From contig JALELI010000084.1 in the NCBI GenBank assembly GCA_022768785.1, positions 1-35,567 on the forward strand: a DNA stretch of 35,567 bases. The letters run 5' to 3'. The position numbers were made by a program, and so were the translations under genes. Shown here one piece after another: positions 10,530 to 19,851 of the stretch (positions are counted from its first letter, which is position 1; every line of letters begins with the position of its first letter). This DNA comes from Arcanobacterium sp. Lineage in GTDB: Bacteria; Actinomycetota; Actinomycetes; Actinomycetales; Actinomycetaceae. Below the pieces are notes generated by a model. It saw only the letters and a program-made list of their open reading frames with translations, was not told the DNA's origin and did no database searches.

Positions 10530-11895
10530 TACTCACCTCCTGAGCAGTTGCAGCTTTGCTGTTCGCCATCAACGCTGGCTGCTGCATAGAATTTGCTGCT
10601 CGCCGCCCGGCACGCGGGCTCGGTGGCAGATGCTGGCCAGGCAGTGGCGGCACTGGGTATCCATCTTCAAAGCCCGTGAAGCCTACTTTTTCACGTTCGG
10701 CAATGATCTCTGCTTGGCTCGGGTGATAGGTGTCATCTCCAAATGCCCAAATAAGCATGATGAGCGCAAATCCTATCGAGAGAATAATCATCACAGCCTG
10801 CACATTGATGGCATACACAGTGTTGACGCCGAATACGACCATCACAATCGCCAGCCAGATCAGCGCTGCAGGAATCAGCCCTTTCCAGCCAAGCTTCATA
10901 AATTGATCGTAGCGGAAGCGGATAAGCGTGCCGCGCACCCACACAAACACTCCCATGAAAGTCCAGGTTTTTCCGAGGAACCACAGCATACCCCACCAGC
11001 CGGCGTTCGCGTCTGCTCCCACGAGGTTGAAGAGCGTGCCGATAATCGGCCCTGCCCGCCAACCGCCCAAGAAGAGCGTGGTGGCCAGCATCGAGAGGTT
11101 GAGCATATTGATGTATTCCGAAAGGTAATACCAGCCGAACTTCATGGAGGAATACTCCGTGTGCGGGCCAGCCACAATTTCGTTTTCAGCCTCTGGCAGG
11201 TCAAAAGGCAAACGGTTTGCTTCGCCAAACATCGTGACGAGATACACCAAGAATGCGGGGAGCAAAATGAAAATGTTCCAAATTGAAGTTTGGGCACTCA
11301 CGATTCCAGAAGCACTCATCGAACCGTTCACCACAAACAAAGTGACGAGCGAAAGCCCCTGAGCTAGTTCGTAAGAAATCATCTGAGTGGCGCTGCGCAC
11401 TGAGCCATACAGCGGGAGTGTGGAGCGGGCGCTCCACCCACCCAGCACCAGGCCATATTCCCCGAGGGCTGCCACCGCCAATACGAAGAGCAATGCCACT
11501 GGTGAATCTGTGAGCTGCAATGGAGTGATATGCCCGAAGAGATTCACACTAGGCCCCATTGGGATCACAGCCATAATGGTGAATGCACAGAGTGCCGAGA
11601 TTGCCGGAGCGATAAAGTACACCACTTTATCTGCACCTTTGAGGAAGAAATCCTCTTTCATCAGGAGCTTGAGGGCATCGGGAAAACTCTGCAGTAAACC
11701 GAGCGGCCCCACAGTATTGGGCCCTAGGCGATTTTGCATACGAGCGAGCAAACGCCGCTCAAACCACAGTGCGAAAATCACTGAGAAGATCAAGAACACC
11801 ACGATAAACACAGCTTTGATCACCCAGATCCACCAGGTGTCTTGATTAAACTGCGCCATCTCCGGTGCTGCTGCTAAACCAACGAAGGAATTCAC
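10522..11895 (-). CDS. nuoH: NADH-quinone oxidoreductase subunit H
   Basis: Membrane subunit at the junction with the peripheral arm; it forms much of the quinone chamber. The 457-aa protein has the signature [20 protein letters not shown] from residue 57, followed by KLLMKEDF, and later [20 protein letters not shown] followed by HTEYSSMKF. About eight hydrophobic helices are visible. A polar C-terminal tail of roughly 65 residues (from about [21 protein letters not shown] onward) exceeds the E. coli length of 325 aa. It overlaps nuoG by 4 nt and nuoI by 8 nt. Confidence 0.97.
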   Translation of the reverse strand: MNSFVGLAAAPEMAQFNQDTWWIWVIKAVFIVVFLIFSVIFALWFERRLLARMQNRLGPNTVGPLGLLQSFPDALKLLMKEDFFLKGADKVVYFIAPAISALCAFTIMAVIPMGPSVNLFGHITPLQLTDSPVALLFVLAVAALGEYGLVLGGWSARSTLPLYGSVRSATQMISYELAQGLSLVTLFVVNGSMSASGIVSAQTSIWNIFILLPAFLVYLVTMFGEANRLPFDLPEAENEIVAGPHTEYSSMKFGWYYLSEYINMLNLSMLATTLFLGGWRAGPIIGTLFNLVGADANAGWWGMLWFLGKTWTFMGVFVWVRGTLIRFRYDQFMKLGWKGLIPAALIWLAIVMVVFGVNTVYAINVQAVMIILSIGFALIMLIWAFGDDTYHPSQAEIIAEREKVGFTGFEDGYPVPPLPGQHLPPSPRAGRRAANSMQQPALMANSKAATAQEVSND

Positions 11896-14489
11896 GCTGT
11901 CACCTCCGCTTTCTTCATCATTACGCTATCGCCAGCTGCTGCGCCAATCAGTGAGATCTGCGAGCCAGTGGAGTTTTCGGGAACCCATACCACGCCGTCT
12001 GGAATCGAATCCACCACCACAGCCGGCAGCGATATCGAACCGAGCGGGCCTGTGATTTGTGCAGTGGCGCTGCCACCGGCAGCAAATCCCGCAGCCACCG
12101 CGGTGGCGGGGCTCATCACTGCCACCGCTTTGCGCGCCGTCGCTGCTAAATGTGGTTCGTCACTTTGCAGCGCGCCAGCATCAAGCAGCTGCTTCCACGC
12201 GGCAAGTAATACATGCCCAGCGGGGGCAGTAGGAACTGGAGCAGCGGGAACATCGGGGGCGCTCGCACGGGCGCCGTCCCATTCGCGCAACTGCGCAAAT
12301 TCATTCACCACTGATTCGAGTGAATCCAATCCCAGCTCCACGCCCATCGCCCGAGCGAGATCGTTGAGCACTGTGCGATCCGGCATCACCGTGGAGGTGA
12401 TCACCTGGCCGAATGGGCGCATCCGGCCTTCCCAGTTCACAAAAGTACCGCCTTTTTCGCTCGGCGGAGCCACCGGAAGCACCACATCAGCCAGCTCAGT
12501 GGTGGCGCTACGGCGCACCTCAAGCTGCACCACAAATGCCTTGCTCAAGGCATCAGCAGCTCCAGCCGGCAGATCTGCGAGCTCCACCCCAGCGAGGAGC
12601 AGTGCATCGAGTTCACCGGCAGCAGCAGCTGCCAAGATCTGTGACGTGTTCTTACCCGGAGCCTCAGGGAGTGACTCCACACCCCACGTGGTGGCCACAT
12701 CAACGCGGGCAGCGGGATCAGCAACTGGCCGGCCCCCTGGAAGCAGCCCCGGCAGAGCCCCCGCCTCCACTGCCCCGCGGTCTCCCGCACGGCGTGGCAC
12801 CCACGCGAGTTTCGCGCCGGTGCGCTGCGCGAGCCGAACTGCAGCTGAGAGCGCACCAGCTGTTTGTGCGCTACGTTCGCCTACGAGGATCACGCTGCCT
12901 TCACCGGAAAGATCCGCAAAAGCCGCTCCCAACTCGGCACTCGCACCCTCTCGAATTCCATCGAGCACTGCGGCCTCAGCACCAGGCTGAGCCGCAATAA
13001 ACCGTGCATTGAGTTTGGCTGTGCCTCGGGTGCGGTAGGTGGAAATCACCGACACACTCGTTGTGCCATGCACCACGCCCTTGCGTAGCCGCAAAAAGAG
13101 CGCCCCAATTTCATCTTCCACCTCTAGGCCCACAGTAAGTACGTGACGAGCATGTTCCACATCGGCATAGGTGACGCCGAGGCCCGTACCGGCGATAGTT
13201 GCGAGGAACGCATCTTCTTCAGCGCTCCCAGCACGGGTGCGGAAATCGATGTCGTTCGTACCCAGCACCACCCGAGCAAACTTGGCATATGCATAGGCGT
13301 CTTCAAGCGGCAACCGCCCGCCCACGAGCACTCCCACTTTCTTGCCTTTGAGCCCGTCCGCGGCCGCGCTGATCGCTTCAAACCACGAGATCGGAACGTC
13401 TGGATCAGCCTCAGCAAGCACTGGATAGCGCAGCCGATCTGCGCCATGCTGCCAGCGGAATGCGAAGCGATCTTTATCAGTGATCCAATCTTCATTAACT
13501 TCCGGATCTTCAAGAGCCATGCGGCGCACCAACTCGCCACGGCGGTAATCCACACGAATAGCACTGCCAGAAGCATCGTGCTCTGTGACAGACGGCACCG
13601 ACACCAGATCAAATGGGCGGGCCCGGAAGCGATAGCTTGCCGATGTGAGCGCCCCCACCGGGCAGATTTGAATGATATTACCGGAGAAATAGGAACTGAA
13701 AGGCCGACCTTCCACATCAGCTTCGGCGTTACCCAGCGGGCCAGGAGCATATCCCTCACTGAGCCCAGCTTCTCCTTGCGGGCCAGAGTACGAATTAGCC
13801 ACCCGCGGCTCATCGCTACCATCACTTGCAGCAAAATCGAGTACCCCAGCATCGAAATTGCCGATTTGCGATCCGTGTAGGCCGTGGTTGCCATACGCTG
13901 GCGTGCCACCGCCACGCCCCTGCAACTGAATGAACGGATCACCGGCAATTTGATCTTGGAAACGCACGCACCGCTGGCACAAAATGCAGCGATCACGGTC
14001 GAGCAAAATCTGCTCGCTCACGGAAATCGGCTTTGGATACGTGCGTTTGATATCAGCAAAACGAGTGTGAGTGCGCCCTTCTTCGAGCTGTTGGTTCTGC
14101 AGCGGGCACTCACCGCCTTTATCACAGACCGGGCAATCCATAGGGTGATTGATGAGCATAAACTCCATCACGCCCTGCTGAGCTTTCTTTGCCACTTCCG
14201 AGCTACGCTGCGTGTATACCTCCATGCCTGGAGCAACCGTCATGGAGCAGGCCGCTTGTGGCTTTGGCATCTTGGCCACCACTCCTTGGCGATTGGGCAT
14301 GGCCACTTCCACCAAGCACTGCCGGCAGGCTGCCGCCGGCTTCAGCAACGGATGATCGCAGAACCGCGGAATATAAACGCCAGCTTGCTCAGCCGCCCGA
14401 ATGATCAGCGTGCCTTTCGGCACTTGCACATCAGCGCCGTCAATTTTAATAGTTATCAGATCAGTTGATGTATCAGCTGCTGTCATCAC
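11892..14489 (-). CDS. nuoG: NADH-quinone oxidoreductase subunit G, N7 cluster site lost
   Basis: Large peripheral-arm iron-sulfur subunit of complex I, 865 aa. N1b 2Fe-2S ligands are Cys44, Cys55, Cys58 and probably Cys81. N5 ligands are His115, Cys119, Cys122 and Cys128 (HPMDCPVCDKGGEC). N4 ligands are Cys168, Cys171, Cys174 and Cys276. The rest is the degenerate molybdopterin-oxidoreductase-like domain, with an Ala-rich C-terminal third. Oddity: where actinobacterial NuoG proteins, as I recall them, have CEHCASGC and a later WNCDKGRW, this one reads TEHDASGS (302-309) and WITDKDRF. All four N7 ligands are therefore replaced by T302, D305, S309 and T337. N7 is off the main electron path, so the complex may still work. 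The gene overlaps nuoF and nuoH by 4 nt each. Confidence 0.97.
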   Translation of the reverse strand: MMTAADTSTDLITIKIDGADVQVPKGTLIIRAAEQAGVYIPRFCDHPLLKPAAACRQCLVEVAMPNRQGVVAKMPKPQAACSMTVAPGMEVYTQRSSEVAKKAQQGVMEFMLINHPMDCPVCDKGGECPLQNQQLEEGRTHTRFADIKRTYPKPISVSEQILLDRDRCILCQRCVRFQDQIAGDPFIQLQGRGGGTPAYGNHGLHGSQIGNFDAGVLDFAASDGSDEPRVANSYSGPQGEAGLSEGYAPGPLGNAEADVEGRPFSSYFSGNIIQICPVGALTSASYRFRARPFDLVSVPSVTEHDASGSAIRVDYRRGELVRRMALEDPEVNEDWITDKDRFAFRWQHGADRLRYPVLAEADPDVPISWFEAISAAADGLKGKKVGVLVGGRLPLEDAYAYAKFARVVLGTNDIDFRTRAGSAEEDAFLATIAGTGLGVTYADVEHARHVLTVGLEVEDEIGALFLRLRKGVVHGTTSVSVISTYRTRGTAKLNARFIAAQPGAEAAVLDGIREGASAELGAAFADLSGEGSVILVGERSAQTAGALSAAVRLAQRTGAKLAWVPRRAGDRGAVEAGALPGLLPGGRPVADPAARVDVATTWGVESLPEAPGKNTSQILAAAAAGELDALLLAGVELADLPAGAADALSKAFVVQLEVRRSATTELADVVLPVAPPSEKGGTFVNWEGRMRPFGQVITSTVMPDRTVLNDLARAMGVELGLDSLESVVNEFAQLREWDGARASAPDVPAAPVPTAPAGHVLLAAWKQLLDAGALQSDEPHLAATARKAVAVMSPATAVAAGFAAGGSATAQITGPLGSISLPAVVVDSIPDGVVWVPENSTGSQISLIGAAAGDSVMMKKAEVTA

Positions 14490-15868
14490 GCATTCACCTC
14501 ACTCTTCACGGCTGGGAACACCACCGATTTCTCAATCGGGAAGAGCTCACGAGCCGGAGTATGGTAGCCCGCCTCAAATTCGCTGCGGAAAAGATCAATC
14601 GCAGATTTGATCGGCGTAGCCGCCGCATCGCCAAGAGCGCAGAACGAACGCCCTTGAATGTTGTTGCACAATTCGTAGGCCAGCTCAATATCTCCCTCAT
14701 GCCCCTTGCCTTCTTCGAGGCGATGCATGATCTGCTTAAGCCAGAATGTGCCCTCACGGCACGGGGTGCATTTGCCGCACGATTCATGCTGATAGAAATC
14801 AGTCCACCGCGACACCACACGCACCACAGACACTGTTTCGTCAAACACCTGAATAGCGCGGGTGGCAAGCATCGATCCAGCTTCCACCACCTCTTCATAG
14901 CCGAGTGGCACATCGAGTTTATCGGGGGTGAATAGCGGAGCCGAAGAACCGCCAATCGCGAAAAACTTGAGCTCGTGTCCTTCACGAATTCCGCCTGCGA
15001 GCTCCAGCAACTCGCGCATTGTGATCCCAAACGGAGCTTCATACTGGCCGGGGCGCTTCACATGGCCGGAAATTGAGAAGATTCCGTGCCCACGGGAGTT
15101 CTTGGTATTCGCCCCCATCGCCGTAAACCATTCCACACCGTTGTTAATAATGCCCGGAATGGACGAGATGGATTCTACGTTGTTGATCACAGTGGGGCGC
15201 GCATAGAGGCCCTCCGCCGCCGGGAACGGCGGTTTGAGGCGCGGCTGCCCACGGAAACCTTCCAGAGAATCGAGCAACGCAGTCTCTTCGCCACAGATAT
15301 AGGCACCAGCGCCAGCGTGCACAGTGATGTCGATATCGTAATCACCGTTAGGGCCGAGGTGAGCACCTAGATAGCCTGCCTCTCGAGCTTCGCGCACTGC
15401 TGCCAGCAAGCGCCGATATACATGCACTACTTCGCCGCGCAGGTAGATAAAGCCGTGATGCCCGCCCACAGCCATGAGGCAAATAATAATCCCCTCAATC
15501 AGCAGGTGCGGATTTGCCATCAGATGTGGCACGTCTTTACACGTACCAGGTTCAGATTCGTCAGCGTTCACCACGAGGTAGCGCGGCCCGCCGTCTGCTG
15601 GTGGCAAGAAGCTCCACTTGAGGCCTGTGGGGAAGCCAGCACCGCCACGCCCACGCAGCGCAGACGCTTTGATAAAGTTGGTGATCCCAGCAGGATCATC
15701 TTTGAGCATTTCCCACGCCTTGCCAATCGCACGGTATCCGCCGTTGGCTTTATAAGTGGCGAGTTTCCAGCTCTGCTCCTTATCCCACATATCTGAGAGC
15801 ACTGGAGCGAGAGTGCCCGGAGCCGAGAACTTCGGCGTTTCCATTGCAGTTTCTTCTGCTTCGCTCAC
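14486..15868 (-). CDS. nuoF: NADH-quinone oxidoreductase subunit F (FMN and NADH binding)
   Basis: Entry point of electrons: binds NADH and FMN and holds the N3 4Fe-4S cluster. The 460-aa protein contains the FMN loop LRGRGGAGFPTGLKW (71-85), the nucleotide region GAGAYICGEETALLDSLEG (186-204), and N3 ligands Cys364, Cys367, Cys370 (ESCGKCTPCREG) and Cys410 (SFCALGD). Length and motif order are typical. It overlaps nuoE by 4 nt and nuoG by 4 nt. Confidence 0.98.
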   Translation of the reverse strand: MSEAEETAMETPKFSAPGTLAPVLSDMWDKEQSWKLATYKANGGYRAIGKAWEMLKDDPAGITNFIKASALRGRGGAGFPTGLKWSFLPPADGGPRYLVVNADESEPGTCKDVPHLMANPHLLIEGIIICLMAVGGHHGFIYLRGEVVHVYRRLLAAVREAREAGYLGAHLGPNGDYDIDITVHAGAGAYICGEETALLDSLEGFRGQPRLKPPFPAAEGLYARPTVINNVESISSIPGIINNGVEWFTAMGANTKNSRGHGIFSISGHVKRPGQYEAPFGITMRELLELAGGIREGHELKFFAIGGSSAPLFTPDKLDVPLGYEEVVEAGSMLATRAIQVFDETVSVVRVVSRWTDFYQHESCGKCTPCREGTFWLKQIMHRLEEGKGHEGDIELAYELCNNIQGRSFCALGDAAATPIKSAIDLFRSEFEAGYHTPARELFPIEKSVVFPAVKSEVNA

Positions 15869-16545
15869 TTGGCACCTCCTTCGAGTGGCTGCGGAGCCGT
15901 CCAGCCTTTTTCACGAGCGATCTTCAGTCCAGCCAGCGTGGCTTCGCCAGCTGCCGGCCCCTCATCTACATGCCCATCTTCAAAACCGGCTAGCACGCGC
16001 TCTGTTTCTTTGAACGTGTGTACTTTTTCAGGCCCACGCGTGGGGTGAATATCCTTGCCCGCGCGGATATCGTCCACAATTTGTTTGGCGGATTCAGGAG
16101 TTTGATTATCGAAAAACTCCCAGTTCACCATCACCACTGGCGCATAATCACAGCCTGCGTTGCACTCGAGCTGTTCCAAAGTGATCTTGCCATCTGCGGT
16201 GGTTTCATTGTGGCCAATGCCGAGGTAGGCGCTGAGCTCTTCCCAGATCAAATCGCCTCCCATGACGGCGCACAGCGCGTTGGTGCACACGCCCACGTTG
16301 TATTCCCCATTGGGGTGACGCCGATACTGCGAGTAGAAGGTGGCAATCGCGCTCACTTGTGCGCGGCTCAAACCGAGCACGTCAGCCACCAGTGCCACTC
16401 CGCGCGGAGAGACGAAACCATCTTCGCTCTGTATAAGGTGCAGCAGCGGCATAATAGCCGAACGCGATTGTGGATAACGCGCAATCACTTCTGCTGCGTC
16501 TTTCCGAAGCCGTGCTTCCACATCGGCTGCGTAGTTTTCTGCCAT
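15865..16545 (-). CDS. nuoE: NADH-quinone oxidoreductase subunit E (2Fe-2S, thioredoxin-like)
   Basis: Carries the N1a 2Fe-2S cluster beside NuoF in the NADH dehydrogenase module. The 226-aa protein has Cys87 and Cys92 (CTNALC) and Cys128 and Cys132 (CNAGC), the expected spacing. The N-terminal part holds IMPLLHLIQSEDGFVSP and the segment LGLSRAQVSAIATFYSQY, both family hallmarks. A polar tail of about 50 residues follows the cluster domain. The start overlaps the nuoD stop by 1 nt. Confidence 0.97.
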   Translation of the reverse strand: MAENYAADVEARLRKDAAEVIARYPQSRSAIMPLLHLIQSEDGFVSPRGVALVADVLGLSRAQVSAIATFYSQYRRHPNGEYNVGVCTNALCAVMGGDLIWEELSAYLGIGHNETTADGKITLEQLECNAGCDYAPVVMVNWEFFDNQTPESAKQIVDDIRAGKDIHPTRGPEKVHTFKETERVLAGFEDGHVDEGPAAGEATLAGLKIAREKGWTAPQPLEGGAK

Positions 16546-17891
16546 TAGCGATCCACGCCTCCCATCACAGGGTCTATATTTGCCAACGCAATAATCACAT
16601 CGGCCAGCAAGCCACCTTCAGTCATAACGGCGAGGCTCTGCAAATTGTTGAAGCTCGCATCTCTGAAATGTGCACGATATGGGCGCGTGCCACCATCGCT
16701 CACGAGGTGCACACCAAAGAGCCCCTTCGGGTGCTCAATCATCTGATACACCTGGCCAGCTGGCACCCGAAAACCTTCAGTGACGAGCTTGAAGTGATGA
16801 ATCAGAGATTCCATGGAATCGCTGAGCATATCTTTTACGTGCTCCGGACTCTGCCCCTGGCCATCTTCTGCGATCGTCAGCTTCGCCGGCCAGCCGAGCT
16901 TGCCGTCGTCGATCATCACCGGATCTCCGGCGGTACGCTCCAGCTCATCGAGCACTTGATAGCAGATACGCAAGCTCTGATAGCACTCGGCATACCGCAC
17001 TTTCACACGGTTATATGCATCGGCTTTGTCGGCCACTGGAATATCAAATTCATACTTTTCATAGCCGCAGTAGGGCTGAGTTTTACGCAGATCCCACGGC
17101 AGGCCAGCAGCGCGCACGGAAGGGCCGGTCATACTCAAAGCCATCTGGCTGGAGAGTGGCGAAACAGCCACATCTACGTGACGGAGTTTGAAGATCGGAT
17201 TTTGCATCGTGAGATCTTCCATCTCCGAAACCGTTTGGCGAATCTTTGGAAGTAGCTCCCGGATATATTCGATGCCTCCCTCGGGGAGATCTTCGAGCAC
17301 TCCGCCCACTCGAATGAATTCGTGATTCATGCGCAAACCCGTGATGTCTTCATAGATTCGCAGAATGTCTTCACGAGCCCGGAATCCCAGGGTGAGCATT
17401 GTGGTGCCACCCATTTCGTTGCCGAGCGAGCCAATGGCAATAACGTGTGAGTTGATACGGCCAAGCTCCATGAGCAGCACCCGAATTGCGCTGGCACGCT
17501 CTGGAATCTGATCGGTGATGCCGAGCAATTTTTCCACGGCGAGGCAGTACGCTACCTCTTGAAAAATCGGAGCCACATAATCCATACGTGTGGCAAAAGC
17601 TACGCCCTGCTGCCACGTGCGGTATTCCATGCTCTTCTCGATGCCCGTGTGTAAAAATCCAGTGGCAGCACGCGCCTCTTTCACGTTCTCGCCGTCGAGT
17701 TCTAGCTGCACGCGCAGCACCCCGTGAGTGGCTGGGTGCACTGGCCCGAGATTCACCACGATGTGCTCTTCTCCAAGCTCCTCTGCCTGGTTGGCAATCT
17801 GGCCCCAATCTCCGCCAACGGCCTCAAATTCTGGGTAGTCGTTAGCTTCTGGATCCATCGCTCTCGTTGCGTGAGGTAGTGATTCACTCAT
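16545..17891 (-). CDS. nuoD: NADH-quinone oxidoreductase subunit D
   Basis: 49-kDa-type peripheral subunit that forms the quinone-binding cavity with NuoB. The 448-aa protein includes GPVHPATHGVLR (49-60), the quinone-site His81 in GFLHTGIEK and Tyr105 in ATRMDYVAP, and the terminal DPVMGGVDR. The N-terminal 40 residues are acidic and variable. It overlaps nuoC and nuoE by 1 nt each. C and D are separate genes here, unlike the fused nuoCD of E. coli. Confidence 0.98.
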   Translation of the reverse strand: MSESLPHATRAMDPEANDYPEFEAVGGDWGQIANQAEELGEEHIVVNLGPVHPATHGVLRVQLELDGENVKEARAATGFLHTGIEKSMEYRTWQQGVAFATRMDYVAPIFQEVAYCLAVEKLLGITDQIPERASAIRVLLMELGRINSHVIAIGSLGNEMGGTTMLTLGFRAREDILRIYEDITGLRMNHEFIRVGGVLEDLPEGGIEYIRELLPKIRQTVSEMEDLTMQNPIFKLRHVDVAVSPLSSQMALSMTGPSVRAAGLPWDLRKTQPYCGYEKYEFDIPVADKADAYNRVKVRYAECYQSLRICYQVLDELERTAGDPVMIDDGKLGWPAKLTIAEDGQGQSPEHVKDMLSDSMESLIHHFKLVTEGFRVPAGQVYQMIEHPKGLFGVHLVSDGGTRPYRAHFRDASFNNLQSLAVMTEGGLLADVIIALANIDPVMGGVDR

Positions 17892-18646
17892 CAGTTGTAC
17901 TCCCTCCTCATATCAGCTGGTGGAATAACGGCTCCCTTGTATTCCACGGGCACACCGCCGAGTGGATAATCTTTGCGCTGTGGGTGCCCCACCCAATCCT
18001 CTGGCATAGCGGAACGCGCCAGCCCTGGGTGACCATCGAATACAATGCCTATCAGATCGAATGCTTCGCGCTCGGGCCAATCATCTCCCGGATACACACT
18101 TGTGAGGCTGGGCATATGAGGATCTTGATCGGGAGCAGTAACTTCCATCGCAATCAGCCGGTTGTGCGTGATAGAGAAGAACGGGAAGTAACCGTGTAGC
18201 TCACGGCCAGTATCTTCGGGATAGTGCACGCCGGAAACGCCCAAGCACATTTCAAAGCGTAGATCTTGATCGTCGCGCAGATACTTCGCCACCCGCAGCG
18301 AGTGCTCTCGGGTGACAAAAATTGTGAGCTGATCTCGATAGACGCTCACTTTTTCAATAGCTTCCTGCGGATCGATTCCATCGGCCTCCAAGAGCTCCAC
18401 GATGATATCCACCACTTCATCAAACCAACCGCCGTAGGGCCGCGGTGTGGGCGCTGCAACAGTGCTCACTGTGGTGCCTCCGGAAAAACCAGTGGTATCC
18501 GCCCCCTGCCGCACACCCCACATACCGGTGCGGGTGGTTACTTTTTCCGCCTCCACATTGGCGAATTCTGGGCCAACGGGAACTCCCGTAGCCTCCTGCA
18601 CCCCGCCGGCATCAGCTGGGGTGAGTGCTTCGTTGTTCTCACTCAC
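17891..18646 (-). CDS. nuoC: NADH-quinone oxidoreductase subunit C
   Basis: 30-kDa-type peripheral subunit of complex I, 251 aa. Residues 1 to about 65 are a polar, poorly conserved lead. The core includes the family signature [18 protein letters not shown] followed by [18 protein letters not shown] near the C-terminus. The start overlaps the nuoB stop by 4 nt. No cofactor is expected in this subunit; it joins NuoD to the rest of the arm. Confidence 0.97.
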   Translation of the reverse strand: MSENNEALTPADAGGVQEATGVPVGPEFANVEAEKVTTRTGMWGVRQGADTTGFSGGTTVSTVAAPTPRPYGGWFDEVVDIIVELLEADGIDPQEAIEKVSVYRDQLTIFVTREHSLRVAKYLRDDQDLRFEMCLGVSGVHYPEDTGRELHGYFPFFSITHNRLIAMEVTAPDQDPHMPSLTSVYPGDDWPEREAFDLIGIVFDGHPGLARSAMPEDWVGHPQRKDYPLGGVPVEYKGAVIPPADMRREYN

Positions 18647-19200
18647 GCGAGGAGCCCCTTCCTCAGTTCAATAGGTTGAGCTTTCAGCGCTGCGGCTTCA
18701 GCTGCCTTGGCGATATCAATGCGATCTTGGCCAATTGGCTGTTTTTCCATCAGCTGATTGCGCATTTCGAAAATAGCGTTAATAAGCATTTCAGGCCGCG
18801 GCGGACACCCCGGGAGATAGATATCCACTGGCACCACGTGATCGATACCTTGCACGAGCGCATAGTTGTTGAAAATACCGCCGGTGCAAGCGCACGCCCC
18901 CATGGAGATCACCCATTTAGGCTCCATCATTTCATCGTAGATATTACGCACCACCGGAGCCATTTTCTGGCTCACTCGCCCAGAGACGATCATGATATCG
19001 CTCTGCCGCGGAGAAGAACGGAACACCTCCATACCGATGCGGCTAGCGTCGAAGCGTACGGCGCCAAACGCCATCATCTCAATAGCACAGCACGCTAAGC
19101 CCATCGTGACGGGCCACGGTGAACGCGCCTTAGCCCAGCCGAGGATTGCCTCCATTGTGGTGAGGCCCACCCCTTGTGGAATCTTTTCTTCGAGTCCCAT
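18643..19200 (-). CDS. nuoB: NADH-quinone oxidoreductase subunit B (N2 cluster)
   Basis: PSST-type subunit with the terminal 4Fe-4S cluster N2, which reduces the quinone. The 185-aa protein has the adjacent pair Cys37-Cys38 ([13 protein letters not shown]), Cys103 in SMGACA, and Cys132 in LPGCPPRPE, the complete N2 ligand set. The ATG at 19200 lies 9 nt after nuoA. The C-terminus has a short Ala/Lys-rich tail. Confidence 0.98.
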   Translation of the reverse strand: MGLEEKIPQGVGLTTMEAILGWAKARSPWPVTMGLACCAIEMMAFGAVRFDASRIGMEVFRSSPRQSDIMIVSGRVSQKMAPVVRNIYDEMMEPKWVISMGACACTGGIFNNYALVQGIDHVVPVDIYLPGCPPRPEMLINAIFEMRNQLMEKQPIGQDRIDIAKAAEAAALKAQPIELRKGLLA

Positions 19201-19209
19201 ATCTTTTAC

Positions 19210-19572
19210 TCACTCCCATTCCAGGCCACCACGGCGCCATTCGTAGATGAATGGCACGGTGATGAGGAAGACAAACAGCGCGATCGTCACAATCCCAAAG
19301 AGCCCTAAGGATTCATGCGCAACCGCCCACGGATAGAGGAACACCACCTCGATGTCGAAGATGATGAAAGTCATCGCGGTGAGGAAGTATTTCACGGGGA
19401 ATTTACCGCTGGAACCGGCGTTCGGAGTGGCCTCCACACCGCATTCATAGTTCGCCTCTTTCACGCGGTTGTGCTTGTGCGGCCCTAAAATCGCGCTCGC
19501 TGCCAGGCCCCCAAAAGCAATCACCGCTGCTGCAACAATCATCACCAGCAGCGGCACATAAGGATTGTTCAT
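19210..19572 (-). CDS. nuoA: NADH-quinone oxidoreductase subunit A
   Basis: Three-helix membrane subunit and first gene of the nuo cluster. I place the start at the ATG at 19572 (MNNPYVPLLVMIV), which gives 120 aa, the usual size. An upstream TTG at 19626 in the same frame would add an 18-residue polar stretch that does not look like the family. Conserved residues include YECGVE (42-47) and IFDIEVVFLYPWA (71-83). No strong Shine-Dalgarno is visible; GGGAAC lies just upstream. A 279-nt gap with candidate regulatory sites separates it from the menJ-like gene. Confidence 0.96.
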   Translation of the reverse strand: MNNPYVPLLVMIVAAAVIAFGGLAASAILGPHKHNRVKEANYECGVEATPNAGSSGKFPVKYFLTAMTFIIFDIEVVFLYPWAVAHESLGLFGIVTIALFVFLITVPFIYEWRRGGLEWE

Positions 19573-19638
19573 GCTCGTTCCCGTCTTCTCTTTCCCAATC
19601 GCCACTCGCGCACTGCCGCTCTGCAAGGCCGCTGATCT

Positions 19639-19668
19639 ACATTAACTTTGCGAACCAAGGCACAACAA
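19639..19668 (-). promoter_or_regulatory. Candidate promoter for the nuo operon
   Basis: On the minus strand TTGTTG (19668-19663) and TAATGT (19644-19639) are separated by 18 nt and resemble -35 and -10 elements. Transcription would begin near 19632, leaving a leader of about 60 nt before the nuoA ATG at 19572. The match is only moderate and no experimental support is available. Confidence 0.3.
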
Positions 19669-19742
19669 CAGTGCACTGCTCACGCAGCGCTACATTCACC
19701 TTACCGGCTTGGCTCTGCGAACGTCACATGCGAAAGGGGCTT

Positions 19743-19768
19743 ATTACGCAACATAAATAGCGCGTAAT
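19743..19768. promoter_or_regulatory. Inverted repeat upstream of nuoA, possible operator
   Basis: ATTACGC (19743-19749) and GCGTAAT (19762-19768) form a perfect 7-bp inverted repeat with a 12-nt AT-rich spacer, about 170 nt upstream of nuoA and 85 nt downstream of the preceding stop codon. A dimeric regulator could read two such half-sites. It does not match the Rex operator I know (TTGTGAA/TTCACAA), so I do not name a regulator. A long-loop RNA hairpin is the alternative. Confidence 0.35.
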
Positions 19769-19851
19769 TTATCTCCAGTGATGTAGTTAGAACTTTCGCT
19801 GCGGCACCTCACCGCGTATGCTCACAGTCTGGGCACCGCTTCGCCACCACG

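Noticed and set aside
10249-11286. Plus-strand open frame of 345 codons opposite nuoI and nuoH
   Set aside because: Shadow frame with His/Arg/Cys-rich, non-protein-like composition. It spans the boundary of two real genes.
11968-12990. Long plus-strand open frame (340 codons) opposite nuoG
   Set aside because: It is the antisense shadow of the Ala-rich part of nuoG. It has low-complexity Ser/Ala/Thr composition and no recognisable domain, and the sense gene is certain.
13124-13996. Minus-strand open frame of 290 codons overlapping nuoG in another frame
   Set aside because: Same-strand out-of-frame reading of nuoG with abnormal Trp/Cys/Ser content and no family features.
19573-19626. Upstream in-frame TTG extending NuoA by 18 residues
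   Set aside because: The extra residues are polar and unlike NuoA N-termini. The ATG at 19572 gives the standard length.
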